64,000 bases of DNA, taken from positions 3,286,001 through 3,350,000 of the forward strand of contig NZ_LT629695.1 of the NCBI RefSeq assembly GCF_900099705.1, written 5' to 3'. The DNA is from Agrococcus jejuensis. Its GTDB lineage: Bacteria; Actinomycetota; Actinomycetes; Actinomycetales; Microbacteriaceae. The position numbers were made by a program, and so were the translations under genes. The notes beneath the pieces are model-generated. The model did not search any database. It saw nothing but the letters and a program-made list of their open reading frames with translations, and was not told the origin of the DNA. Positions 34,460 to 43,633 of the stretch are shown here, one piece after another (the first letter of the stretch is position 1; each line of letters opens with the position of its first letter).

Positions 34460-35398
34460 TCAGCCGTAGCGTTCGCGGTAGCGGCGCTGCGCGGCGGGAT
34501 GCAGGGGCACGGGATCCGCGTCGATCAGGTTCGACGCCGTGAGGTACTGCACGCCCACGGAGTCGTCGGGCACGAGCGCCTCGGCGTCGTCGACGAGCGC
34601 GTCGACCAGGCGGGCGGCGACGTCGTCGGCGAGGTCGGGGCGGGCGAGCAGCAGGTTCGAGACGCCGATCGCGGGGATGGGCCCGGGCGTGTCGTAGACG
34701 CCGCTCGGCACCGACGTGGAGGCGTAGACGCCGGGATGCGCGGCCGTGAGTGCCGGCAGCGTCGCCGTGAGGTCGACGAGCGTCACGGCGACGTCCTGCT
34801 GCAGGCGCAGCACCTCGGGGATCGGCACGCCGCCCGACCAGAAGAACGCATCGATCGTGCCGTCGCGCAGCGCGTCGACCGCCTCCGGCAGCAGCAGCGC
34901 GATCGGCACCACCCCGTCGGCTCCCGTCGCGAGCCCCGCGACGTCGAGCACGCGCGCGGCCGTGAGCGCAGCCCCCGAGCCGGGCGCACCCACCGCGACC
35001 GGTCGACCGGCGAGGTCGGCGAGCGTCGCCACGGGGCCCTCCGCACGCACGACGCACTGCAGGTAGTTCTGGTAGACCCGGCCGATCGCGACGAGCTCGC
35101 CGTCGTGCTCGGCGACGGCGTCGGCGAGGGCGATCGCGAGGTCGGCATCGCCGGCTGCGAGCATCGCGAGGTTGTCGACGCTGCCGCCCGACTCGAGCAC
35201 CTCGAGCGTCGCGGTGCCGCGGTCGGCGAGCACGGCGCGCAGCAGGTCGCCGAACTGCACGTACGTGCCGCCGCGCTCGCCGCACGCCATCGCGAGGCGC
35301 GTCGGCGCCTGCCCGAGCGTGCAGCCGGCGAGGGCGGATGCGAGGGCCGCCGCCGCGCCGACGAGCACGGTGCGGCGCGCGAGGGTCGCGTCGGCCAT
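34460..35398 (-). CDS. TAXI-family TRAP solute-binding lipoprotein
   Basis: About 312 aa. The N-terminus is a twin-Arg-like/lipobox signal (LARRTVLVGAAAALASALAGC). The mature part is a TAXI-type periplasmic-binding protein (TYVQFGDLLRAVL, TLEVLESGGSVDNLAML, GRPVAVGAPGSGAALTAARVLDVAG). TAXI proteins normally deliver C4-dicarboxylates, glutamate or related anions to TRAP permeases, but no DctQ/DctM gene is nearby. Instead it overlaps the histidine kinase gene (GTGATG junction), suggesting a co-sensor role. Confidence 0.87.
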   Translation of the reverse strand: MADATLARRTVLVGAAAALASALAGCTLGQAPTRLAMACGERGGTYVQFGDLLRAVLADRGTATLEVLESGGSVDNLAMLAAGDADLAIALADAVAEHDGELVAIGRVYQNYLQCVVRAEGPVATLADLAGRPVAVGAPGSGAALTAARVLDVAGLATGADGVVPIALLLPEAVDALRDGTIDAFFWSGGVPIPEVLRLQQDVAVTLVDLTATLPALTAAHPGVYASTSVPSGVYDTPGPIPAIGVSNLLLARPDLADDVAARLVDALVDDAEALVPDDSVGVQYLTASNLIDADPVPLHPAAQRRYRERYG

Positions 35399-36789
35399 CA
35401 CGACGCGGCTCGCAGGCCGAGCGTGACGGCGAGCCCGCCCTCGTCGGCGACGCCGACCGTCGCGGTGGCGTCGTTCGCGCGGGCGAGCTCGCGCAGGATC
35501 GCGAGCCCGAGCCCCGTGCCCGGCAGCCCGCCGTGCGCCGACGCGCGCCAGAAGCGCGTGCCGGCGCGCGCGAGGTCGTCGGCCTCGAGGCCGGGCCCGT
35601 CATCGGCGATCGTGAGCACGACGCGCTCGCCGGAGCGTGCGAGGCGCAGCCGCACCGTCGCGCCCTCCCCCGCGTACTTGCGTGCGTTGTCGATCGCGAT
35701 CTCGACCATCTCCTCGAGGTCGCTGCGCCGGCACGCAACGGCGAGCTCGTCGTCGCCCTCCACGACGAGGTGCTGGCCCGTGCCCGCGAGCCTGCCCATC
35801 CACGGCTCGGCGAGCGCCACGGCCGACGTCACGTGCGCTCGCGGCGACGCCTCCGCGAAGCCGGAGCGCCGGCCGCTCGCCTCGGCCGTCGCGCGATGCT
35901 CGGCGTCGGCGAGGTCGAGCATGCGGTCGACGGTACGCTCGAGTCGATCGAGGTCGCCGTCGACGGCCGCGAGCATCTCGGGGTCGGGCGCGTCGCGCGA
36001 CGAGGCGTCGAGCCGCAGCCGCACGGCCGCGAGCGGGTTGCGCAGCTGGTGCGAGGCGTCGGCGACGAACCCGCGCTGCTGCTCGAGCGCATCCTCGACG
36101 CTCGACGCCATGCGGCGGAACGAGTCGGTGAGCGTGCGCAGCTCGGGCGGCCCCGACTCGGCGCGCAGGTCGGGATCCCGATGCTCGGCGAGCGCCGTCG
36201 CCGCGGCGTCGAGCGCGCGCACGGGGCGCAGCACCCACCGCGTCCACTGCAGGGAGGCGACGAGCAGCGTCGCGAGCCCGAGGAGCCCTGCGAGCGCTAC
36301 GAGCAGCCACGACCGCACGACGTCGGCGCGCGCCGACGTGAGGTCGACGGCGAGCACGACGGCCGCGACGGGCACGCTCGCATCGGCGAGCACGGGCTCG
36401 GCGACGAGCGCCACGTCGGGGCTCCACGGCACGACGGTCGGCAGCGACCACTGCGGCACCGCGCGGGATGCCGTGAGCATGAGCCGCTCGACCTCGGCGC
36501 CGCGCCCGATGTCGCCCGCCGAGGCGAGCACGTCGCCGCCCGCGTCGACGACGAGCACGGCCTCGCCGTACGTCGAGTGGAGGCGGTCGAGGTAGCGGGC
36601 GAGGTCGTCGGCGTCGTCGTCGCGCACGGCCGCGGCGGCGCGCTGCACGATCTGGTCCATCGCCGTCGCCCGCTGCAGCGTGAGCTGCTGCGTGCGCGAC
36701 ACCGCGATGCCCTCGGCGACCGGCACGACGATGGCGCACACCGCGAGCAGGCCCAGCACGAGCAGCGGCAGCAGCACGCGCAGCCTCAC
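35398..36789 (-). CDS. Two-component sensor histidine kinase
   Basis: 463 aa. A first membrane helix (about 5-27), an extracytoplasmic sensor region (about 30-158) with no recognised fold, a second helix (about 159-181), HAMP-like linker, then the phospho-acceptor H247 in FVADASHQLRNPLAAV and an ATPase core (IDNARKYAGEGA, IADDGPGLEADD, GTGLGLAI). GTG 36787-36789 overlaps the response-regulator stop. It lies between the regulator and the TAXI protein in one operon, fitting TctE/BctE-like sensing of organic acids (inference). Confidence 0.92.
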   Translation of the reverse strand: MRLRVLLPLLVLGLLAVCAIVVPVAEGIAVSRTQQLTLQRATAMDQIVQRAAAAVRDDDADDLARYLDRLHSTYGEAVLVVDAGGDVLASAGDIGRGAEVERLMLTASRAVPQWSLPTVVPWSPDVALVAEPVLADASVPVAAVVLAVDLTSARADVVRSWLLVALAGLLGLATLLVASLQWTRWVLRPVRALDAAATALAEHRDPDLRAESGPPELRTLTDSFRRMASSVEDALEQQRGFVADASHQLRNPLAAVRLRLDASSRDAPDPEMLAAVDGDLDRLERTVDRMLDLADAEHRATAEASGRRSGFAEASPRAHVTSAVALAEPWMGRLAGTGQHLVVEGDDELAVACRRSDLEEMVEIAIDNARKYAGEGATVRLRLARSGERVVLTIADDGPGLEADDLARAGTRFWRASAHGGLPGTGLGLAILRELARANDATATVGVADEGGLAVTLGLRAAS

Positions 36790-37454
36790 GCGGCGTCGCC
36801 CTCCTCGAGGCGGCAGCCGAAGCCGCGGATCGTCGTGATCGTGAGCCCGGGCAGCTTCTGCCGCACCTGCGCGAGGTGCACGTCGTACGAGCGCGACGTC
36901 GCCGCGTACGCGTCGCCCCACACCTCGTCGAGGATCTGCTGCCTGCTCACGGCCACGCCCACCCGGCGCGCGAGCACCGCGAGCAGCGCGTGCTCCGTCG
37001 GCGTCAGCGCGACGTCGCCGGCCGGCGTCGAGACGCGGTGCGCAGCGAGGTCGATGCGCACGTCGCCCACCATCACGGCGTCGGCGGCGCCGGCATCCCG
37101 CGTCCCGCGCCGGCGCGCGACGGCCTCGATGCGCGCGAGCAGCTCGTGCATGCGCACGGGCTTCACGAGGTAGTCGTCGGCGCCGAGGCGCAGCGCGCGC
37201 ACGGTCGAGCGCTCGTCGCCGCGCGCCGTCACGACGATGGCGGGCACGTCGCTCACGGCCCGCAGCCTGCGCAGCGCCTCCAGGCCGTCCATGTCCTCGA
37301 GGCCGAGGTCGAGCAGCACGAGCTCGGCGTCGCGATGCCGCAGCAGCACGTCGCCGCCGCGGGCGACGCCCGTCGTCTCGTGGCCGGCGCGCGCGAGCAC
37401 GGCGGCGAGCGCCCCGGCGACCGAGGCGTCGTCCTCTGCGATGAGCACACGCAC
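36786..37454 (-). CDS. OmpR-family response regulator
   Basis: 222 aa: receiver domain (VRVLIAEDDASVAGAL, phospho-Asp D49 in LVLLDLGLEDMDG, Lys in DDYLVKPV) and a C-terminal winged-helix DNA-binding domain (LTPTEHALLAVLARRVGVAVSR, then SYDVHLAQVRQKL). It starts the operon regulator-kinase-TAXI protein and is divergent from an MHS transporter across 114 bp, its most likely target. TctD-like by context. Confidence 0.92.
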   Translation of the reverse strand: MRVLIAEDDASVAGALAAVLARAGHETTGVARGGDVLLRHRDAELVLLDLGLEDMDGLEALRRLRAVSDVPAIVVTARGDERSTVRALRLGADDYLVKPVRMHELLARIEAVARRRGTRDAGAADAVMVGDVRIDLAAHRVSTPAGDVALTPTEHALLAVLARRVGVAVSRQQILDEVWGDAYAATSRSYDVHLAQVRQKLPGLTITTIRGFGCRLEEGDAA

Positions 37455-37568
37455 CCTGCATGGTAGGCATGCCGCGGCCCCCGGGCCGTGCAGGGCGAAC
37501 GTAAAGGCCGCGTAAGGATCCGCTCCCGCACACCGCTGCAGGCCTCGCCCGACCCCAGGATGGAGCGC

Positions 37569-38927
37569 ATGTCGACGACGACCCACGCTCCCGCGAGCCT
37601 CCGCAGATCCGTCTCCAACACGTTGAAGGGCTCGGCGGGCAACCTCGTCGAGTGGTTCGACGTCTACGTCTACTCGGTCTTCGCCTCGTACTTCGAGTCG
37701 CAGTTCTTCGCCGAGGACGACCAGAACTCCGGCATCTACATCTGGGCGATCTTCGCCGTGACGTTCCTCATGCGCCCGCTCGGCTCGTGGTTCTTCGGCC
37801 GCCTCGCCGACCGCCGCGGCCGCCGCTACGCGCTCACGGTGTCCGTGTCGCTCATGGCCGCGTGCTCGTTCGTCATCGCCATCACGCCCACCGCCGCCGT
37901 CATCGGTGCGGGCGCCGCCGTCATCCTCGTGCTCTGCCGCCTCGCGCAGGGCTTCGCGACCGGCGGCGAGTACGGCACGTCGGCGACGTACATGTCGGAG
38001 GCCGCGATCCCCGGCCGCCGCGGGTTCCTCTCGTCGTTCCACTACGTGACGCTCGTCGGCGGCCACGTGCTCGCGCAGGCGACGCTGCTCGTCATGGTGC
38101 TCACCCTCGACACGACCGCGATCTCCGAGTGGGGCTGGCGCGTCGCGTTCGGCATCGGCGGCGTCGCCGCCGTCGTCGTGTTCTGGCTGCGCCGCACGAT
38201 GGACGAGTCGCTCACCTCCGACACCCTCGACGCCGTGAAGACGGGCGAGTCGCGCCAGTCGGGCTCGATGAAGGAGCTGCTCGTGCATCAGTGGCGCCCG
38301 CTGCTGCTGTGCTTCCTCGTCACGATGGGCGGCACGGTCGCGTTCTACACGTACTCCGTCAACGGCCCGAACATCGTCAAGGGCGCCTTCGCGGGCGACT
38401 CCGTCGTCACCGGCACCGTCATCAACCTCATCGCCTTGACGATCCTCATGCTGCTGCAGCCGCTCGGCGGCTGGATCTCCGACATCGTCGGCCGCAAGAC
38501 GCTGCTCGTCTTCTTCGGCGTCGGCGGCGTGCTCTACACGTGGTTCCTGCTCACGTGGCTGCCGCAGCAGACCAACGCGGTCGCGGCGTTCGCGATCCTC
38601 GTCGGCGGCTTCGTCATCCTCACCGGCTACACGTCGATCAACGCCGTCGTGAAGGCCGAGCTGTTCCCGACCCACATCCGCGCGCTCGGCGTCGGCTTCG
38701 GCTACGCGCTGGCGAACTCGATGTTCGGCGGCACCGCTCCCCTGCTCTACACCGCGGCGAACGGCGCGGGCCAGGTGCCGCTCTTCATCGGCTACGTCAC
38801 GATCGCCATCGGCGCGTCGCTCGTGGTCTACGTGCTCTTCCTCAAGAACAAGGGGCAGAACTGGCTCGACGACGAGCACGGCATGCGCGAGCGCATCGCC
38901 GAGCGCGTCGGCGCCCGCAAGGACTGA
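37569..38927 (+). CDS. MHS-family major facilitator transporter
   Basis: 452 aa, 12 membrane helices. Diagnostic are GNLVEWFDVYVYSVFASYFESQFF at the N-terminus, the loop GRLADRRGRRYAL between helices 2 and 3, and GGEYGTSATYMSEA, all typical of metabolite:H+ symporters (alpha-ketoglutarate, citrate, proline/betaine). ATG 37569 follows GGATGGAG; upstream in-frame codons overlap the promoter. It is divergent from the two-component/TAXI operon, probably regulated by it. A perfect 17-bp hairpin ends the transcript. Confidence 0.9.
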   Translation: MSTTTHAPASLRRSVSNTLKGSAGNLVEWFDVYVYSVFASYFESQFFAEDDQNSGIYIWAIFAVTFLMRPLGSWFFGRLADRRGRRYALTVSVSLMAACSFVIAITPTAAVIGAGAAVILVLCRLAQGFATGGEYGTSATYMSEAAIPGRRGFLSSFHYVTLVGGHVLAQATLLVMVLTLDTTAISEWGWRVAFGIGGVAAVVVFWLRRTMDESLTSDTLDAVKTGESRQSGSMKELLVHQWRPLLLCFLVTMGGTVAFYTYSVNGPNIVKGAFAGDSVVTGTVINLIALTILMLLQPLGGWISDIVGRKTLLVFFGVGGVLYTWFLLTWLPQQTNAVAAFAILVGGFVILTGYTSINAVVKAELFPTHIRALGVGFGYALANSMFGGTAPLLYTAANGAGQVPLFIGYVTIAIGASLVVYVLFLKNKGQNWLDDEHGMRERIAERVGARKD

Positions 38928-38938
38928 CCCGCGATGCG

Positions 38939-38977
38939 CACGAGGCCCCGCACGCGCATGGCGTGCGGGGCCTCGTG
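38939..38977. terminator. Bidirectional hairpin terminator
   Basis: A perfect 17-bp stem (38939-38955 with 38961-38977) and a 5-nt loop lie between the convergent MHS transporter and S9 peptidase genes, starting 12 nt after the transporter stop. The symmetry lets it work on both strands. No long T-run, which is usual at this G+C. Confidence 0.85.
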
Positions 38978-38991
38978 CTGCGTGCAGCCGA

Positions 38992-40965
38992 TCAGGCGGG
39001 GATGTGCCTGCCGAACCAGTCGAGCACGGCGTCGAACCGCTCGATGCGGTGGCGCGGCTGCCCCGAGCGCGTCAGCTCGTGGTCCTCGCCGGGGAAGACG
39101 AGCAGCTCGGCCTCGGTGCCCTGCCGGTGCAGCGCGGCGAAGTACCGCTGCGCCTGCTCGAGCGGGCAGCGCAGGTCGCGCTCGGAGTGCACGACGAGCG
39201 TCGGCGTCGTCACCTGCGACACGACCGCCATGGGGCTCTGCGACGCGACGAGCTCGGGGTCGGTGCCCACGTACTCGTCGCCGAAGAACGAGCCGATGTC
39301 GCTCGTGCCCACGAACGCGTCGGGGTCGAGGAAGCCGCGCTCGACGATCGCCGCGCGGAAGCGGTCCTCGTGCGCGATCGTCCATGCCGTGAGGTACCCG
39401 CCGTACGAGCCGCCCATGATGCCGACGCGGTCGGCGTCGAGCGACGGATGCGCAGCGAGGGCGCCGTCGAGGAAGTCGAGCACGTCGTGCAGGTCGACCG
39501 TGCCCATGCGCTGCCGGATCGACAGGCCGTGCGCACGGCCGTAGCCGGCCGAGCCGCGCGGGTTGCACTGCACGACGGCGTAGCCCGCGTCGACCGCGAC
39601 CTGCGCCTCGTCGAACACGTGCACGCCGTACTGCGCGAACGGGCCGCCGTGGATGTTGAGCAGCACGGGATGCGGCCCCTCGCCCTCGGGCATCCAGACC
39701 CAGCCGTGCACGCGGGAGCCGTCGCGCACGACGAGGTCGTGCTCGGTGGGCACCGTGATGCCCGCTTCCTGCAGCGCTGCGCCGAAGTCGGTGAGGATGC
39801 GCACGGAGCCGTCAGCCTCGACGATGCCGAGCTCGCCGAACGACGTGGGGGTCTGCACCGTGACGACGACCTGGTCGCCGAACGTCGCGACGCCCGTCGC
39901 CTCGGTCGCATCCGTCGTGCGCCTCGTGACGCCGTCGATGCCGACGTGCAGCACCTGCACGCGGCCGCGCGTGCGGTCCTGCACGAGCACGCCGTCCTCG
40001 ACGATCGTGAGGTGGCCCTCGGCGAGGTCGACCGTCTCCTCGTCGGTCCGCCGCTCGGCGGCGCCGCCGACGACGCGGTAGAGGCTCGCGCTGCGGGCGA
40101 CGAAGTCGATGCCCGAGTCGGTGACGTCCTGCGCGATGGCCCACACGCCGTGCGCGTCGGCAGCGATCTCGCCGAGCGACAGGTTCGCGTCGGTGCCGAG
40201 CACCTCGCGCTCGTCGCCGCCGTCGACCGGGATCGCGACGATGGCGCCGCGCAGGTCGGTCACGGGGCCGAGGTCGACGCGCATCGCGAGCACCTCGGAG
40301 CCGTCGGCGCTCCACACGGCGCCGACGTGCTCGACGTCGCCCGACGTGAGCGTCGTGGCCTCGGGGATGCGCGAGCCGGGCTTCGCAGGCGCGTCGGCGC
40401 CCGCGTCGCCCGGGGCGGGCGCGCGCTCGTAGTCGGGCTCGGCGCCCACATCGAGGATCGGCGCGACCGCCACGCGGCTGCGGGCGTCGATGCGGTAGCC
40501 GACGCCGTTGCGCTGCGCGTGCAGGTCGACGATGCGGCGGGGCGACTGCGCCTCGGCCGTGAGGCCCTCGACCGTGCCCGCGCGGCCCGGCTCCACCTCG
40601 CGCACCGTGAGCGCCAGACGCGTGCCGTCCGGCGAGATGCGGAAGCTCGTCACGCCGCCCGGCGCATCCGTCGTCTGCACGGGCTCGCCGCCGTCGGCGG
40701 GCATGACCCACACCTGCGGGCGGCCCTTGGCGTCGGCGCGCGTGAAGAGGATGCGCGTGCCGTCGGGCGTCAGCTGGGGTGCGCCGTCGGCGACGCCCTG
40801 CGTGATGCGCGTGCGGCTGCCGTCGGCGAGCGAGACGCGCCAGAGCTGCCCCACGCGTCGGTTGGCGGCGACGTCGGGCCGGGAAGCGGCGACGACCGCC
40901 CACCCCGAGGGGTGGACGGCCGGCCGGGAGAGCTCGACGAGGTGCTCGATGTGCTCCGAGCGCAT
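38992..40965 (-). CDS. S9-family prolyl-oligopeptidase-like serine peptidase
   Basis: 657 aa. An N-terminal beta-propeller (repeated WSxDG/TPDGTR type blades such as GAPQLTPDGTRILFTRAD) covers about 1-400. The C-terminal alpha/beta-hydrolase carries the nucleophile in GIMGGSYGGYLTAW, with the Asp in VVHSERDLRCPLEQ and His in FPGEDHELTR. It cleaves short peptides, probably in the cytoplasm (no signal). The start overlaps the stop of the SDR gene (TGATG), so the two are co-translated. Confidence 0.92.
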   Translation of the reverse strand: MRSEHIEHLVELSRPAVHPSGWAVVAASRPDVAANRRVGQLWRVSLADGSRTRITQGVADGAPQLTPDGTRILFTRADAKGRPQVWVMPADGGEPVQTTDAPGGVTSFRISPDGTRLALTVREVEPGRAGTVEGLTAEAQSPRRIVDLHAQRNGVGYRIDARSRVAVAPILDVGAEPDYERAPAPGDAGADAPAKPGSRIPEATTLTSGDVEHVGAVWSADGSEVLAMRVDLGPVTDLRGAIVAIPVDGGDEREVLGTDANLSLGEIAADAHGVWAIAQDVTDSGIDFVARSASLYRVVGGAAERRTDEETVDLAEGHLTIVEDGVLVQDRTRGRVQVLHVGIDGVTRRTTDATEATGVATFGDQVVVTVQTPTSFGELGIVEADGSVRILTDFGAALQEAGITVPTEHDLVVRDGSRVHGWVWMPEGEGPHPVLLNIHGGPFAQYGVHVFDEAQVAVDAGYAVVQCNPRGSAGYGRAHGLSIRQRMGTVDLHDVLDFLDGALAAHPSLDADRVGIMGGSYGGYLTAWTIAHEDRFRAAIVERGFLDPDAFVGTSDIGSFFGDEYVGTDPELVASQSPMAVVSQVTTPTLVVHSERDLRCPLEQAQRYFAALHRQGTEAELLVFPGEDHELTRSGQPRHRIERFDAVLDWFGRHIPA

Positions 40966-41729
40966 CAGCGGCCCTGGAATCCGGAGACGTCGCCCACGAG
41001 GCGCGTGTGGTCGTGCGGCACGGGGTCGACGACGGCCTGCGCCACCTCGGCGGCGAACTCGTCGACGTCGTACAGGCGGCCGGCGTCCTCGCGGCGACCC
41101 GCGATGGCGCCGGGGTTCGCGCGCTCGAGCAGCGTCGCCGTGATGGTGCCCTCGATCATGTCGCCGGACACGACGACGAACTCGATGCCGCGGGCCTGCA
41201 GCTCGACGATGCGCTCGCGCAGCGCGTCCTCGCCCGCACGCTTCGACAGCGCGACGGCCTCGTACTCGGGCATCGTCGGCGTCGTGCGGATGAAGTGCGC
41301 CTGGTGGCTCGTCACGAAGACGACGCGCGAGCCCGCGCGCAGCACGGGCACGGCGGCCTCGAGCAGCGCGACCTGCGCGTCGCGGTTGAGGCGCATGGCG
41401 TAGTCCTCGCCGAGGCCCGCCTCCATGCCGCCCGAGGCGTTCATCACGAGCACGTCGAGGCCGCCGTAGGCGTCCTTCGCGGCCTGGAACATCGCCTCGA
41501 CGCTCGCGGGCTCGGTGAGGTCGGCCTGCACGACGAGCGCCTGCACGCCCGCCTCGCGCGCGGCCGCCGCGACCTTCTCGGCACGCGGCGCCTTGTTGCG
41601 GTAGTTCACGACGACGTCGGCACCGGCACCGGCGAGGTAGGCGACCGTCGCGGCACCGATGCCACGGCTCGATCCGGTGACGAGCGCGGCCTTGCCGGCC
41701 AGCGATGCCGGCTGCAGCGGGTTCTCCAC
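40965..41729 (-). CDS. SDR-family oxidoreductase
   Basis: 254 aa Rossmann-fold reductase, GTG start with GAAGGAG. Cofactor motif TGSSRGIGAATVAYL and NASGG (NAG-like) are present, and VVVNYRNK after strand 2 suggests NADPH. The catalytic region is VVFVTSHQAHFIRTTP then EYEAVALSKRAGEDAL: Tyr and Lys are seven residues apart rather than the usual four, so the active site is non-standard. It leads the S9 peptidase operon. Substrate unknown. Confidence 0.87.
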   Translation of the reverse strand: MENPLQPASLAGKAALVTGSSRGIGAATVAYLAGAGADVVVNYRNKAPRAEKVAAAAREAGVQALVVQADLTEPASVEAMFQAAKDAYGGLDVLVMNASGGMEAGLGEDYAMRLNRDAQVALLEAAVPVLRAGSRVVFVTSHQAHFIRTTPTMPEYEAVALSKRAGEDALRERIVELQARGIEFVVVSGDMIEGTITATLLERANPGAIAGRREDAGRLYDVDEFAAEVAQAVVDPVPHDHTRLVGDVSGFQGR

Positions 41730-41865
41730 GAGTGCTCCTTCTTCTCGACCCTCGACCCTACCTTCGGGGGACATCGCGCACACGCATCGCCGCGGCTCCG
41801 AACCCTCCGAGCGCGCCCAGGGATCGCCGGGATGCGCTGACTACGATGGGCAGCGAGGAGGGTGG

Positions 41866-42324
41866 ATGGACATTCTGATGTGGGCGTGGGTCGGCTGGCT
41901 CGCCGTCGCCCTGATCTGCCTCGTGATCGAGCTCATCACGCTCGAGCTCACGTTCCTCATGCTCGGCGCCGGGTCGCTCGTCGGCATGGTCGCGAGCCTC
42001 ACGGGCCTGCCGCTGTGGGCGCAGATCATCATCGCGGCCGTCGCCGCGGCGCTGCTGCTGTTCCTCGTGCGCCCCTCGCTCCTCGAGCGCCTGCACCGAT
42101 CCGGGCAGGGCGCGCGCACGAACGTCGACGCCATCGCGGGCCTCGGCGGCGAGGTCACGAAGCAGTTCGTGCGCCTCGTGGGAGAGGTCACGCTCACCAA
42201 CGGCGAGACGTGGACGGCCCGCCTCTCCCCCGTCACCCGCCCGCGCGACCTCGACGTCGGCGAGCGCGTCGTCGTCACCGCCGTCGACGGCGCGACCCTC
42301 GTCATCGTGCCCGCCGAGCGCTGA
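41866..42324 (+). CDS. NfeD-like membrane protein
   Basis: 152 aa: two or three N-terminal helices (AWVGWLAVALICLVIELITLEL, LPLWAQIIIAAVAAALLLFLV) and a C-terminal OB-fold domain (VTKQFVRLVGEVTLTNGETWTARL, then DVGERVVVTAVDGATLVIV). This is the short NfeD1b type that partners SPFH proteins, and indeed a stomatin-like gene follows by 52 nt. GAGGAGG precedes the ATG. Likely a membrane microdomain scaffold component. Confidence 0.9.
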   Translation: MDILMWAWVGWLAVALICLVIELITLELTFLMLGAGSLVGMVASLTGLPLWAQIIIAAVAAALLLFLVRPSLLERLHRSGQGARTNVDAIAGLGGEVTKQFVRLVGEVTLTNGETWTARLSPVTRPRDLDVGERVVVTAVDGATLVIVPAER

Positions 42325-42376
42325 CGCCCCCAGACACCCGAGAACCACCGACACCGAGCAGCTAGGAGACAAAGGA

Positions 42377-43633
42377 ATGGACTTCTTCGGCCTCGGCCTG
42401 GCCGTGATCATCGTCGCGATCGTCCTGATCGTCGTCATCGTGATCATCGCCAGATCGATCCGCATCGTCAAGCAGGGCTTCACCGGCATCGTGGAGCGCC
42501 TCGGCCGCTTCCACCGCGTGCTCGGGCCCGGCCTCAACATCCTCGTGCCCGTCATCGACCGGCTCGCGTACAGCGTGGACATGCGCGAGCAGGTGCGCAC
42601 CTTCCCGCCGCTGTCGGTCATCACCGAGGACAACCTCAACGTGGCGATGGACACCGTCGTCTACTTCCAGGTCAACGACCCCCGCTCCGCGACCTACGAG
42701 ATCGCCGACTACCTCTCGGCGGTCGAGCAGCTCACGGCGACGACGCTCCGCAACGTCGTCGGCTCGATGAACCTCGAGGAGGCGCTCACGAGCCGCGACG
42801 TCATCAACTCGCAGCTGCGCGCCGTGCTCGACCAGGCGACCGGCAAGTGGGGCATCAAGGTGACCCGCGTCGAGCTGAAGTCGATCGACCCGCCCCAGTC
42901 GATCCTCGAGCCGATGGAGAAGCAGATGCGCGCCGAGCGCGAGCGTCGCGCCTCCATCCTCACGGCCGAGGGGCTCAAGCAGTCGCAGATCCTCGAGGCC
43001 GAGGGTCAGCGCCAGTCGACGATCCTCCGTGCAGAGGGTGACGCGAAGTCGCAGGTGCTCCGCGCCAAGGGTGACGCCGAGGCGCAGGTCGTGCTCGCCA
43101 AGGGTGAGTCGGAGGCCATCGAGCGCGTGTTCGCGGCCATCCACGCGGGCGACGCCGACAACAAGCTGCTGGCCTACCAGTACCTGCAGACCCTGCCGAA
43201 GCTCGCCGAGGGCGACGCGAACAAGCTCTGGATCATCCCGTCGGAGCTCACGGACGCGCTGCAGGAGATCGGCAAGGGCTTCTTCGAGGGCAAGGCCGAG
43301 GTTCCCTTCAAGGCCACCAAGTCGTTCTCGGACAACCAGGGCCCGTCGATCCTCGACGAGACCTTCGAGCCCGACTCGGTGAGCGACGTCTCCGTGCCGT
43401 CGATCGCCGAGACGCTGCAGGACTCGGGCATCGACCCGAAGGGCGCAGGCGAGACCCCGACCATCTCGTCGGGCACGTCGATCGCCGACGAGACGCCCGG
43501 CGTGGGCCTCGAGGATGCGCTCGACTCCGTGCGCGAGGCGGAGCAGGAGGTGCCGGGCACGGCGCCCCAGCCGCCGTCGACGCCGCAGCCGCCCTACCCG
43601 CCGCAGCAGCCGCCGTACCCGCCGCAGCAGTGA
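42377..43633 (+). CDS. SPFH/stomatin-like (band 7) protein
   Basis: 418 aa. N-terminal membrane anchor (about 5-26), SPFH domain (RIVKQGFTGIVERLGRFHRV to WGIKVTRVELKSIDPP), then a long coiled coil rich in ERERRASILTAEG, EAEGQRQSTIL, RAEGDAKSQVLRAKGDAEAQ repeats. The C-terminal 100 residues are acidic/low-complexity and end in proline-tyrosine-glutamine repeats (PPYPPQQ twice). Forms membrane microdomain assemblies, probably with the NfeD protein upstream. Its stop overlaps the GDPD start. Confidence 0.92.
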   Translation: MDFFGLGLAVIIVAIVLIVVIVIIARSIRIVKQGFTGIVERLGRFHRVLGPGLNILVPVIDRLAYSVDMREQVRTFPPLSVITEDNLNVAMDTVVYFQVNDPRSATYEIADYLSAVEQLTATTLRNVVGSMNLEEALTSRDVINSQLRAVLDQATGKWGIKVTRVELKSIDPPQSILEPMEKQMRAERERRASILTAEGLKQSQILEAEGQRQSTILRAEGDAKSQVLRAKGDAEAQVVLAKGESEAIERVFAAIHAGDADNKLLAYQYLQTLPKLAEGDANKLWIIPSELTDALQEIGKGFFEGKAEVPFKATKSFSDNQGPSILDETFEPDSVSDVSVPSIAETLQDSGIDPKGAGETPTISSGTSIADETPGVGLEDALDSVREAEQEVPGTAPQPPSTPQPPYPPQQPPYPPQQ

